In this document: piece after piece, positions 1 to 5,563 of the stretch
How the letters are laid out: every line of letters begins with the position of its first letter
How positions within the stretch are numbered: position 1 is the stretch's first letter
Origin: Gemmobacter sp.
GTDB taxonomy: Bacteria > Pseudomonadota > Alphaproteobacteria > Rhodobacterales > Rhodobacteraceae
Assembly (NCBI GenBank): GCA_030656535.1
Contig: JAUSPL010000369.1
Span: 1 to 6,197, forward strand
Direction: 5' to 3'
Length of the DNA stretch: 6,197 nucleotides
The notes under the pieces: generated by a model
Database searches by the model: none
What the model saw: the letters and a program-made list of their open reading frames with translations, nothing else
What the model was told of the DNA's origin: nothing
Made by a program: the position numbers and the translations under genes

Positions 1-235
1 CTCGCAAAGCGGGTCGGGTTGGGCTTACCGGGTCCGTGCTGGCCAGCGCAGGGGCCAGTGGCGACGTCTGCCGCTGTGGCGCGTCCAGTGGTGCGGGCGC
101 GTCTGTATCCCCGGTTGTGGCGTGCCGGACAAGGCGGGTCAGACCGAAAAGACGCTGAACCGACGCCGCCCCAAGGGTCAGAACACGGCGCAACCCGGTG
201 TCTATGGCCGAGACAGTGCTGCGGTCGAATGTCAT
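1..235 (-). CDS. hypothetical protein, N-terminal part (3' end outside the window)
   Basis: I do not recognise this protein. The minus strand has an ATG at 235-233, preceded by GAAGGA (248-243) with 7 nt spacing, a near-ideal Shine-Dalgarno sequence. The frame then stays open for 78 codons to the window edge with mostly G or C in third positions. It begins MTFDRSTVSA. Residues about 8-38 look like an amphipathic helix with Arg and hydrophobic residues alternating (around GLRRVLTLGAASVQRLFGL). From about residue 44 the chain becomes rich in Pro, Ala, Thr and Asp (TDAPAPLDAP and onward), which suggests a disordered linker. There is no signal peptide or obvious membrane segment. The gene points away from the transglycosylase gene at 477, so the 241-nt space between them probably holds both promoters. 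The start site and codon use support a real gene; the function is unknown, and a continuation to the left would be needed to identify a domain. Confidence 0.6.
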   Translation of the reverse strand, partial: MTFDRSTVSAIDTGLRRVLTLGAASVQRLFGLTRLVRHATTGDTDAPAPLDAPQRQTSPLAPALASTDPVSPTRPALR

Positions 236-350
236 GCGAATATCCTTCAGGTTGTACGCCAGATTCGCACACCCTGCAGCGGCGGCATGGCCAGACTGTG
301 GCCCAAGCTCGGCAAAACCACGAAGCCCACCCGAATTCAGAGGAATTTTT

Positions 351-372
351 CGCCAAAAAGGCGGATATCCGC
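351..372. promoter_or_regulatory. palindromes in the divergent intergenic region
   Basis: GCGGATATCCGC at 361-372 is a perfect 12-bp palindrome. It overlaps a second small inverted repeat, CGCC-AAAAA-GGCG, at 351-363, which is itself preceded by a run of five T. The cluster lies between two divergent genes (starts at 235 and 477), about 115 nt from each. An operator for a dimeric regulator is one reading; chance in GC-rich DNA is another. I could not place convincing -35/-10 boxes beside it. Confidence 0.3.
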
Positions 373-476
373 GCAAAACGACCTGCCGGCTGGGGCCGAG
401 GTTGCCAAAGGTGCCTTGCAGGAGTCACGCACTGCAGGCCGCGATACGGGATGCGGTGTGGCAAAGGGCCGGATGA

Positions 477-1073
477 ATGCGGGGAATACTGTTGGGGATG
501 GTTCTAGTGGCCCAAATGGGATGCGCCATGACCTCTGAAGGGTCTGGCGTGGACGCAAGCCGGGGACTGCATCTGCCGACGATGGGTTGGGACCACCGAC
601 CCGAAGCTCCGGTCTGGACCCAGCGTGCGCTGGCATCCGTGGAACGCCACGATGACGCGCTGACCGACCTTGTTCCTGCCGATATCGGCACTTGGTGCCC
701 AAGCTATGCCAATGCCGATGATGAAGACCGCAGGGCGTTCTGGGCGGGTCTGCTGTCGGCACTGGCCAAACATGAAAGCACCTGGAACCCCAAGGCCTCG
801 GGCGGCGGAGGGCGCTGGATCGGACTGACCCAGATCGACCCCGCAACGGCCCGCGCCTATGGGTGCACGGCGACCTCTCGCGAGGCACTGAAGGACGGCC
901 CCGCCAACCTGTCCTGTGCATTGCGTATTGCCGCAGCGCAGGTGCCCAAGGACGGGTTGGTGGCTGGCAATGGCCGTCAGGGTATGGGCCGCGACTGGGC
1001 GCCGTTCCGCAGCGCGGGAAAACGTGCAGAGATGGCAAACTGGACGCGCTCGCAGGCCTACTGCAAGGCGTGA
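477..1073 (+). CDS. lytic transglycosylase-like (SLT domain) exported protein
   Basis: This 198-residue protein probably cleaves the beta-1,4 glycosidic bond of peptidoglycan outside the inner membrane. The SLT core is visible at residues about 90-155: the putative catalytic Glu100 in the motif AKHESTWNP, then GLTQI (116-120), which corresponds to the GLMQI-type motif of the family. The N-terminus (MRGILLGMVLVAQMGC) is short and hydrophobic and looks like a signal sequence. Cys16 follows Q-M-G, so it is a poor lipobox, and lipoprotein status is uncertain. Cys74, Cys130, Cys147 and Cys196 could form disulfides in the periplasm. The start is the first possible in the frame because TGA at 474-476 lies directly upstream; AAGGG at 464-468 gives 8 nt spacing. 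No type IV, type VI or flagellar gene is adjacent, so the partner process is not shown. It is a stand-alone gene, convergent with prfC. Confidence 0.75.
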   Translation: MRGILLGMVLVAQMGCAMTSEGSGVDASRGLHLPTMGWDHRPEAPVWTQRALASVERHDDALTDLVPADIGTWCPSYANADDEDRRAFWAGLLSALAKHESTWNPKASGGGGRWIGLTQIDPATARAYGCTATSREALKDGPANLSCALRIAAAQVPKDGLVAGNGRQGMGRDWAPFRSAGKRAEMANWTRSQAYCKA

Positions 1074-1322
1074 CATTCCTGATGCGCATCGGCGGTCCTG
1101 TCGGGGGGTCTTTGGTTCTCGCATGGGTCGAAACCCGGTGAGTGTGCGCCTAGTACTGGATCGCGATGCATGAAATGATCCGGCCCGGACCTTGTGCGGG
1201 GCCTGCCATTTGCACAGGCGGATCAAGACGGCGCGGGTGATTGATCGGCAGGTGTACGTGGGCGGCGTCAAGGAGAGCCGGGTCCGGACCCTGCAAAGTC
1301 TGCACCAGCCTCTGCCTGCTAT
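1074..1322. other. convergent intergenic gap without a supported gene
   Basis: Together with the hairpin at 1323-1350, this space separates the transglycosylase stop from the prfC stop. Short open frames exist on both strands, but none has a good ribosome binding site or recognisable motif. It contains a 10-bp palindrome GATGCGCATC (1081-1090), 8 nt past the transglycosylase stop codon, and a 12-bp palindrome at 1280-1291. I see no tRNA fold and no T-rich terminator for the plus-strand gene. Confidence 0.5.
1280..1291. repeat. perfect 12-bp palindrome GGGTCCGGACCC
   Basis: GGGTCCGGACCC reads identically on both strands. It lies in the gap between two converging genes, not in a promoter region, so an operator role is unlikely. 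It could be a chance product of high GC or part of a transcript-end structure. Confidence 0.35.
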
Positions 1323-1350
1323 TGCCGCGACTCTTGGCAGAGTCGCGGCA
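1323..1350 (-). terminator. candidate terminator hairpin after prfC
   Basis: TGCCGCGACTC (1323-1333) pairs perfectly with GAGTCGCGGCA (1340-1350) around a 6-nt loop, an 11-bp GC-rich stem. It begins 4 nt past the prfC stop codon on the minus strand. The minus strand after the stem reads ATAGCAGGCAG, so there is no U tract. It may act as a weak or factor-assisted terminator, or as a 3' end stabiliser. It could also serve the convergent plus-strand transcript, which likewise meets no U tract after it. Confidence 0.55.
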
Positions 1351-1354
1351 GCAA

Positions 1355-2959
1355 TCAGACCATCATTTCCTTGGTCGCTGTCAACTGCAGCGCAGGATAG
1401 TCGCGGATCACCCGGTCGATATCCCATTGCAGCCGGGTCAGGAACACAACGTCTCCGTCATGGTCAATGGCGATATGCTGTTTGTTGACCGCGATCAGCT
1501 TTTCCATTTCGGCCTTGGGTCCGGCAACCCAGCGGGCACTGGAAAACTGCGATCCTTCGAACCGCACGGGCAGGGAATATTCCTGCTCGATCCGGCTGGC
1601 CAGCACATCAAACTGCAGGGCGCCGACAACACCGACGATATAGCCGGATCCGATCATCGGCTTGAACACCTTGGCAGCGCCTTCTTCGGCGAATTGCATC
1701 AGCGCCTTTTCCAGATGCTTGGCCTTCATCGGGTCGTTCGCCCGCACCGTTTGCAACAGTTCGGGCGCGAAGCTGGGGATGCCGGTAAAGCGCAGGGATT
1801 CGCCTTCGGTCAGCGCATCGCCAATGCGCAGTTGTCCGTGGTTCGGGATGCCGATGATGTCGCCGGCCCAGGCCTCTTCGGCCAGTTCGCGGTCAGCGGC
1901 CAGAAACATCACCGGGTTGGCCACGGCCATCGGTTTCTTGGTGCGGACATGGGTCAGCTTCATTCCGCGCTCGAAATGACCGCTGGCCAGCCGGACAAAG
2001 GCCACCCGGTCGCGGTGCTTTGGGTCCATGTTCGCCTGAACCTTGAACACAAAGCCGGTGACGGCCGATTCTTCGGGCAAGACCTGCCGTTCCGAGGCGC
2101 GCTGTGGCTGGGGTTCGGGCCCGTATTCGGCCATGCCATCCATCAGTTCCTTGACGCCAAAGGAATTGATGGCCGATCCAAACCAGATCGGGGTCATATG
2201 GCCTTCCAGAAAGGACTGCCGGTTGAAGGCGGGCAGCAGTTCGCGTGCCATTTCCAAGTCTTCACGCAGTTTGACCAGCATGTCAGCGGGGATGTGCTGG
2301 GCAAGCTTCGGGTCGTCCAACCCATTGATTGAAATGGTTTCTGCGACACGGTTGCGGTCGGCGCGGTCCATAAGTTCCAGCCGGTCATTCAGGATGTCGT
2401 AGCAGCCCAGAAAATCACGCCCCATCCCGATCGGCCAGCTGGCGGGCACCACGTCGATGGCCAGATTCTGCTGGATCTCGTCGATGATGTCGAAGGTGTC
2501 GCGCGCCTCGCGGTCCATCTTGTTGCAGAACGTCAGGATCGGCAGGTCGCGCATCCGGCAGACCTCGAACAGTTTGCGGGTCTGGGATTCGACGCCTTTT
2601 GCGCCGTCGATCACCATGATCGCCGCATCCACCGCCGTCAGCGTGCGGTAGGTGTCTTCGGAGAAGTCCGAGTGGCCGGGGGTGTCGACAAGATTGAAGC
2701 GGAATTGTCGGAAATCGAACGACATCGCCGAGGCGGACACCGAGATCCCGCGGTCTTGTTCCATCTTGAGATAGTCCGACCGCGTGCGCCGCGCCTCGCC
2801 CTTGGCGCGCACCTGACCGGCCATCTGGATGGCGCCCCCGAACAGCAGGAATTTTTCGGTCAGCGTGGTCTTGCCGGCGTCCGGGTGTGCAATGATCGCA
2901 AACGTCCGGCGACGGGCGATTTCGGGCGGCAGGGCGGGGCGGTTCGATGTATCGGGCAT
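1355..2959 (-). CDS. prfC: peptide chain release factor 3 (RF3)
   Basis: RF3 is a cytoplasmic translational GTPase that removes release factors RF1 and RF2 from the ribosome after peptide release. The 534-residue length fits the family (E. coli RF3 is about 529). GTPase motifs are complete: P-loop AHPDAGKT at residues 24-31, switch I region EQDRGISVSAS at about 67-77, DTPGH at 92-96 and NKMD at 146-149. The middle domain carries the conserved stretch GFVFKVQANMDPKHRDRVAF (302-321). The C-terminal domain shows FTGIPSFAPE (391-400) and VGALQFDVL (445-453). Switch I has Ser where E. coli RF3 has Thr (GISVSAS versus GISITTS), a conservative change. The ATG at 2959-2957 is preceded by AGGA (2971-2968) with 8 nt spacing. 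The gene stands alone, divergent from the D-aminopeptidase gene and convergent with the transglycosylase gene. Its leader can fold over the ribosome binding site. Confidence 0.97.
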   Translation of the reverse strand: MPDTSNRPALPPEIARRRTFAIIAHPDAGKTTLTEKFLLFGGAIQMAGQVRAKGEARRTRSDYLKMEQDRGISVSASAMSFDFRQFRFNLVDTPGHSDFSEDTYRTLTAVDAAIMVIDGAKGVESQTRKLFEVCRMRDLPILTFCNKMDREARDTFDIIDEIQQNLAIDVVPASWPIGMGRDFLGCYDILNDRLELMDRADRNRVAETISINGLDDPKLAQHIPADMLVKLREDLEMARELLPAFNRQSFLEGHMTPIWFGSAINSFGVKELMDGMAEYGPEPQPQRASERQVLPEESAVTGFVFKVQANMDPKHRDRVAFVRLASGHFERGMKLTHVRTKKPMAVANPVMFLAADRELAEEAWAGDIIGIPNHGQLRIGDALTEGESLRFTGIPSFAPELLQTVRANDPMKAKHLEKALMQFAEEGAAKVFKPMIGSGYIVGVVGALQFDVLASRIEQEYSLPVRFEGSQFSSARWVAGPKAEMEKLIAVNKQHIAIDHDGDVVFLTRLQWDIDRVIRDYPALQLTATKEMMV

Positions 2960-2963
2960 GGCC

Positions 2964-2987
2964 CGCGTCCTACATCAGGCGGACGCG
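2964..2987 (-). promoter_or_regulatory. hairpin covering the prfC ribosome binding site
   Basis: On the minus strand CGCGTCC (2987-2981) pairs perfectly with GGACGCG (2970-2964) around a 10-nt loop. The GGA of the prfC Shine-Dalgarno AGGA (2971-2968) lies in the downstream arm, so the folded leader would hide the ribosome binding site. The start codon lies 4 nt beyond the stem. The pairing is seen directly; a role in controlling prfC translation is inference. Confidence 0.4.
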
Positions 2988-2990
2988 CCC

Positions 2991-3022
2991 GGCAAGGACT
3001 TGCGCCTTGTGCCTGCCTTGCC
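2991..3022 (-). promoter_or_regulatory. second hairpin in the prfC leader region
   Basis: GGCAAGG (2991-2997) and CCTTGCC (3016-3022) are perfect inverted arms of 7 bp enclosing 18 nt. It lies just upstream of the hairpin at 2964-2987 with respect to prfC. Whether it is transcribed depends on the prfC start site, which I could not locate. Confidence 0.3.
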
Positions 3023-3057
3023 AAACGGAGGCGCTGACGCGCCACGCCTTTTGTCTC

Positions 3058-3082
3058 GCCCCCCGCCCGAAGGGCGGGGGGC
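3058..3082. repeat. GC-rich 11-bp hairpin in the prfC/dap divergent region
   Basis: GCCCCCCGCCC (3058-3068) and GGGCGGGGGGC (3072-3082) are perfect inverted arms around the triloop GAA. Neither strand has a T run after the stem (the T-rich stretch TTTTGTCTC lies before it on the plus strand), so it is not a standard terminator in either direction. It lies about 85 nt upstream of the dap start and about 100 nt upstream of prfC. The form resembles short intergenic palindromes that can occur many times in a genome. Confidence 0.45.
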
Positions 3083-3167
3083 TCGGGCTGGTCCTGGTGT
3101 CCGGGCGGGGCTTGTCTGTGCTCAGGGGCTGGTGCAGGGTCGCGGCGTGGCAAATCAGGGGCGTGGA

Positions 3168-4724
3168 ATGGCGGGTTTTGACAGGGCGGCATTGGAGCGG
3201 GCACTGGATCAGGTGCCGCAGCGGTTCAAGGGCCCGGGCGGAGTCGCCGGTGTGGTCAAGGATGGGCACGTGATCGCCCGCCGTGCCTGGGGGTACCGGG
3301 ATTCGACGGCGCGGTTGCCGATGGACGCAGGGGTGCGGCACCCGATCTGCTCGATCACCAAGCAGTTTACCTGTGGCGTGTTGCTGGACCAGATCGGCGA
3401 CCCGGCGGTGCTGGACGCGCGCGTGGCCGAATACCTGCCCGAATATGTCGAAGCCTTGCCGACAGCAAAGCAGCTGTGTGACAATCAGTCGGGTCTGCGC
3501 GATTACTGGGCGTTGACGGTCTTGCATGGCGCGGTCCCGGAGGCCGAGTTCCGCCGCAAGGATGGCTTGGCTTTGCTTATGCGGATGAAGACCGGACATT
3601 TTGCGCCGGGTGCGGCCTATTCCTATTGCAACTGCAACTTTCGTATCCTGGCAGAGTTGATCGAGGCCCAGACCGGGCGTGACATGGCCGAATTGTATGC
3701 AACCAGCATCTTTGCCAAGGCAGGCATGACAACAGCCGTCCTGTCGCCGGACACCCGTTCCCCCGTTGACGGGCTGGTCGGCTATGAGGGCAATGACGAC
3801 ATCGGGTTCTTGCCGGCACAGAACGGGATAACCTGGATTGGTGATGCCGGAATTTCGGCCTCGCTGGACGATATGTTGGCCTGGGAGGTCTATATCGACG
3901 CGACCCGCGACGATCCTGACGGGCTTTACAACCGCTTGTCCGTGCCGCCGCTTTACGGGGACGGAACCCCGGCCCATTACGGCTATGGGCTGCGCCACGA
4001 AGTCATCGCCGGTGCGGCTGTGACCGGGCACGGCGGCGGGCTGCGCGGGTTTCGGTCGAACCGTATCCACGCAGCGTCCGAGCGCCTGTCGGTGGTGGTC
4101 ATGTTCAACCATGAGGCCAATGCCCATGCTGCGACATCCTGGCTGATGGAAACCGCGTTGGGCCATGACGTCAAACCGCAGGGGATTGCGCCCAGGGGGT
4201 GGGACGGGCTGTGGCTGGACGAAGCTCAGGGTCTTGCGGTGCGGGTGGCGCAGGACGCCACCGGGCTGACGTTGCGCTATGCCACCGGGCCTGCACGGCT
4301 GACAGTTGCGGACGATGGTGTGGCAAGAGGGCCGGGTGTGACACTGAACCGTGCGCCGGTCGGGATGACCATGCAGCGCACGACCGAAAACCTGACCCTC
4401 ACTGCGCGCCCGGTGTCTGCGGCAGGCCCTGACGACAGCGCGCCGGTCGGACGGTATTGGTCGGACGAGCTCGAGGCAACGCTGGTGGTCGACGCCCGCG
4501 ACGGAGGCTGCTTCGCGGGATTTGACGGGATGTTGGGCGCTGGGCCGATGGAACGGATGTACCCGCTGGGCAAGGATCTGTGGGTGATCACGACGCGGCG
4601 GTCGATGGATGCCGCCCCACCCGGTGACTGGACGGTGCAGGTCCACCGCGATGGTCAAGGGGCGGTCGTCGGGCTGACCGTGGGGTGCTGGTTGGCGCGG
4701 CGCATCAGCTATCGGCGGGTTTGA
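3168..4724 (+). CDS. dap: D-stereospecific aminopeptidase (peptidase family S12)
   Basis: This enzyme releases N-terminal D-amino acids (such as D-Ala) from peptides and amides, EC 3.4.11.19. The 518 residues match the roughly 520 of the characterised Ochrobactrum anthropi enzyme, as recalled. Penicillin-binding-protein fold motifs are intact: nucleophile Ser62 with Lys65 in CSITKQFTC, Tyr153-Cys-Asn155 in YSYCNCN, and His288-Gly-Gly. NQSGLRDYWAL (106-116) and GDAGISASL (225-233) are further shared blocks. After about residue 340 come the two beta-barrel domains; RSMD at 478-481 falls where the family's loop enters the active site, with Asp481 as the probable contact for the substrate amino group. 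There is no signal peptide, so it should be cytoplasmic. The ATG at 3168 follows AGGGG (3157-3161) by 6 nt and gives the family N-terminus (MAGFDRAALE). The frame is open further upstream, but that part overlaps prfC in antisense and is not family-like. An in-frame GTG at 3147 is a weaker alternative. Confidence 0.92.
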   Translation: MAGFDRAALERALDQVPQRFKGPGGVAGVVKDGHVIARRAWGYRDSTARLPMDAGVRHPICSITKQFTCGVLLDQIGDPAVLDARVAEYLPEYVEALPTAKQLCDNQSGLRDYWALTVLHGAVPEAEFRRKDGLALLMRMKTGHFAPGAAYSYCNCNFRILAELIEAQTGRDMAELYATSIFAKAGMTTAVLSPDTRSPVDGLVGYEGNDDIGFLPAQNGITWIGDAGISASLDDMLAWEVYIDATRDDPDGLYNRLSVPPLYGDGTPAHYGYGLRHEVIAGAAVTGHGGGLRGFRSNRIHAASERLSVVVMFNHEANAHAATSWLMETALGHDVKPQGIAPRGWDGLWLDEAQGLAVRVAQDATGLTLRYATGPARLTVADDGVARGPGVTLNRAPVGMTMQRTTENLTLTARPVSAAGPDDSAPVGRYWSDELEATLVVDARDGGCFAGFDGMLGAGPMERMYPLGKDLWVITTRRSMDAAPPGDWTVQVHRDGQGAVVGLTVGCWLARRISYRRV

Positions 4725-4750
4725 CCGACAGACGCGCCGTGTGTTGATCT

Positions 4751-4778
4751 GGCGGGGCCGCGCGGTGGGCGGGGCCGC
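4751..4778. repeat. 11-bp direct repeat GGCGGGGCCGC
   Basis: GGCGGGGCCGC occurs at 4751-4761 and again at 4768-4778, one start every 17 nt. It lies in the gap between the dap and hutC stop codons. No function is apparent; slippage in GC-rich DNA is the simplest reading. Confidence 0.35.
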
Positions 4779-4803
4779 AGATGCGGGCGCTTGGCGCGAT
4801 TGA

Positions 4804-4837
4804 CGGGAGCGGGCCAGGGACTCTTGGCCCCGTCCCG
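4804..4837. terminator. candidate bidirectional terminator between dap and hutC
   Basis: CGGGAGCGGGCCAG (4804-4817) pairs with TTGGCCCCGTCCCG (4824-4837) around the loop GGACTC. The stem is 14 positions long with one 2x2 internal mismatch and one G-T pair. It lies 79 nt past the dap stop and 32 nt past the hutC stop, where two convergent transcripts would end. Neither side has a clean U tract; the plus strand continues GTGGGTTGGTCGTGG. Confidence 0.5.
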
Positions 4838-4869
4838 GTGGGTTGGTCGTGGTCGCGCGTCACTTGCGG

Positions 4870-5559
4870 TCAGATCGTGGTGATCATGCGATAGCCGGGG
4901 GCATAGGTCAGTCGCACAGCGGTGATCGGGGTGGCACCTGCCCAAGTCGTGCGCTCGACGGCAAACAAGGCCTCTCCCAGCGGGCACGCGAACCATTGGG
5001 CAACCTCGACATTGGCGGGCAGGGCGAAAAACTCGATCCCGCCGCCGGAAAAGGCGGCGTTCTGCACCAGCCATTCATTGGCACTGACCCGCTCAAAATC
5101 TGCCTGATCCAGACCGGGTGTCGTGGGGTTCAGCCAGCGGTCTTCGAGGCAAAACGGGGCCTCGTCCGCCAGGTGCAGGGCGGTCAGGTGAATCAGTTCG
5201 GTTCCATCGTCCAGCCTGAGGCTGTCGCGTATGGCGGCGGGGGGCAGCAAGGTGGTCTTGTGCAGCAAGCGATAGCCGGGGCGTTTGCCCTGGCTTTCGA
5301 TATCGCGGCGGATGATCGCGATTTCAAAGGTCGCCTTGCGGACGGGGATCAGTGCGACACGTGTGCCCGCCTTGCGCTTGCGTTCCAGCCAGCCTGCATG
5401 GGCCAGTTCTTGCAGCGCGCGGTTTACGGTGGCACGGGAACATCCGAATTCCTGCGCAAGGTCGGCCTCGTCCGGGATGCGGTCGCCGGGTGCCCAATCG
5501 CGCGCGCGGATGCGGCGCAACGCCTCGGCCTCGACCCATTGCCATGTCGTTGTTGTCAT
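4870..5559 (-). CDS. hutC: histidine utilisation repressor, GntR family with UTRA domain
   Basis: HutC represses the hut genes and is released from DNA by urocanate, the first intermediate of histidine breakdown (family knowledge). The 229-residue protein has a GntR winged helix at residues about 8-70, with recognition region CSRATVNRALQELAHAGW (40-57) and wing KRKAGTRV (61-68). A UTRA effector domain follows at about 85-225, with ATFEIAI (76-82), the EDRWLNP block (139-145) and the terminal strand YAPGYRM (219-225). The identification as HutC rather than another UTRA regulator rests on sequence character and on hutF lying immediately upstream. ATG at 5559-5557 starts 4 nt after the hutF stop, and no clear Shine-Dalgarno precedes it, so translation is probably coupled to hutF. 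As part of the operon it would limit its own synthesis. The open frame extends further upstream but only as antiparallel-phase overlap with hutF. Confidence 0.92.
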   Translation of the reverse strand: MTTTTWQWVEAEALRRIRARDWAPGDRIPDEADLAQEFGCSRATVNRALQELAHAGWLERKRKAGTRVALIPVRKATFEIAIIRRDIESQGKRPGYRLLHKTTLLPPAAIRDSLRLDDGTELIHLTALHLADEAPFCLEDRWLNPTTPGLDQADFERVSANEWLVQNAAFSGGGIEFFALPANVEVAQWFACPLGEALFAVERTTWAGATPITAVRLTYAPGYRMITTI

Positions 5560-5563
5560 GGCG

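Noticed and set aside
250..430. Upstream extension of the left-edge minus frame with a stretch reading GCANLAYNLK, reminiscent of transposase C-termini
   Set aside because: The resemblance is only a few residues, with no DDE motifs or terminal inverted repeats nearby. The frame has no ATG before 235, where the strong ribosome binding site sits.
19..538. Overlapping plus-strand open frames before the transglycosylase gene
   Set aside because: They give low-complexity Arg/Pro/Cys-rich products without motifs. They cross the minus-strand start at 235 with its strong ribosome binding site and the start of the SLT gene.
1150..1305. 51-codon minus-strand frame starting with GTG in the prfC/transglycosylase gap
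   Set aside because: The start is non-ATG, the AGAGG is only 3 nt from it, and there is no recognisable product. It also spans the 12-bp palindrome; the evidence is too weak to call a gene.
1241..2332. Long plus-strand open frame (363 codons) antisense to prfC
   Set aside because: It lies opposite a gene with complete GTPase motifs. Its product has no recognisable domain, and long antisense frames are expected in GC-rich coding DNA.
2829..3167. 113-codon upstream extension of the dap frame
   Set aside because: The extension overlaps the prfC N-terminal coding region in antisense, runs through the GC hairpin, and would add sequence absent from the D-aminopeptidase family, whose N-terminus fits the ATG at 3168.
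2970..4658. 562-codon minus-strand open frame antisense to dap
   Set aside because: It mirrors the D-aminopeptidase gene, is rich in Arg, Pro and His as antisense shadows are, and shows no family motif.
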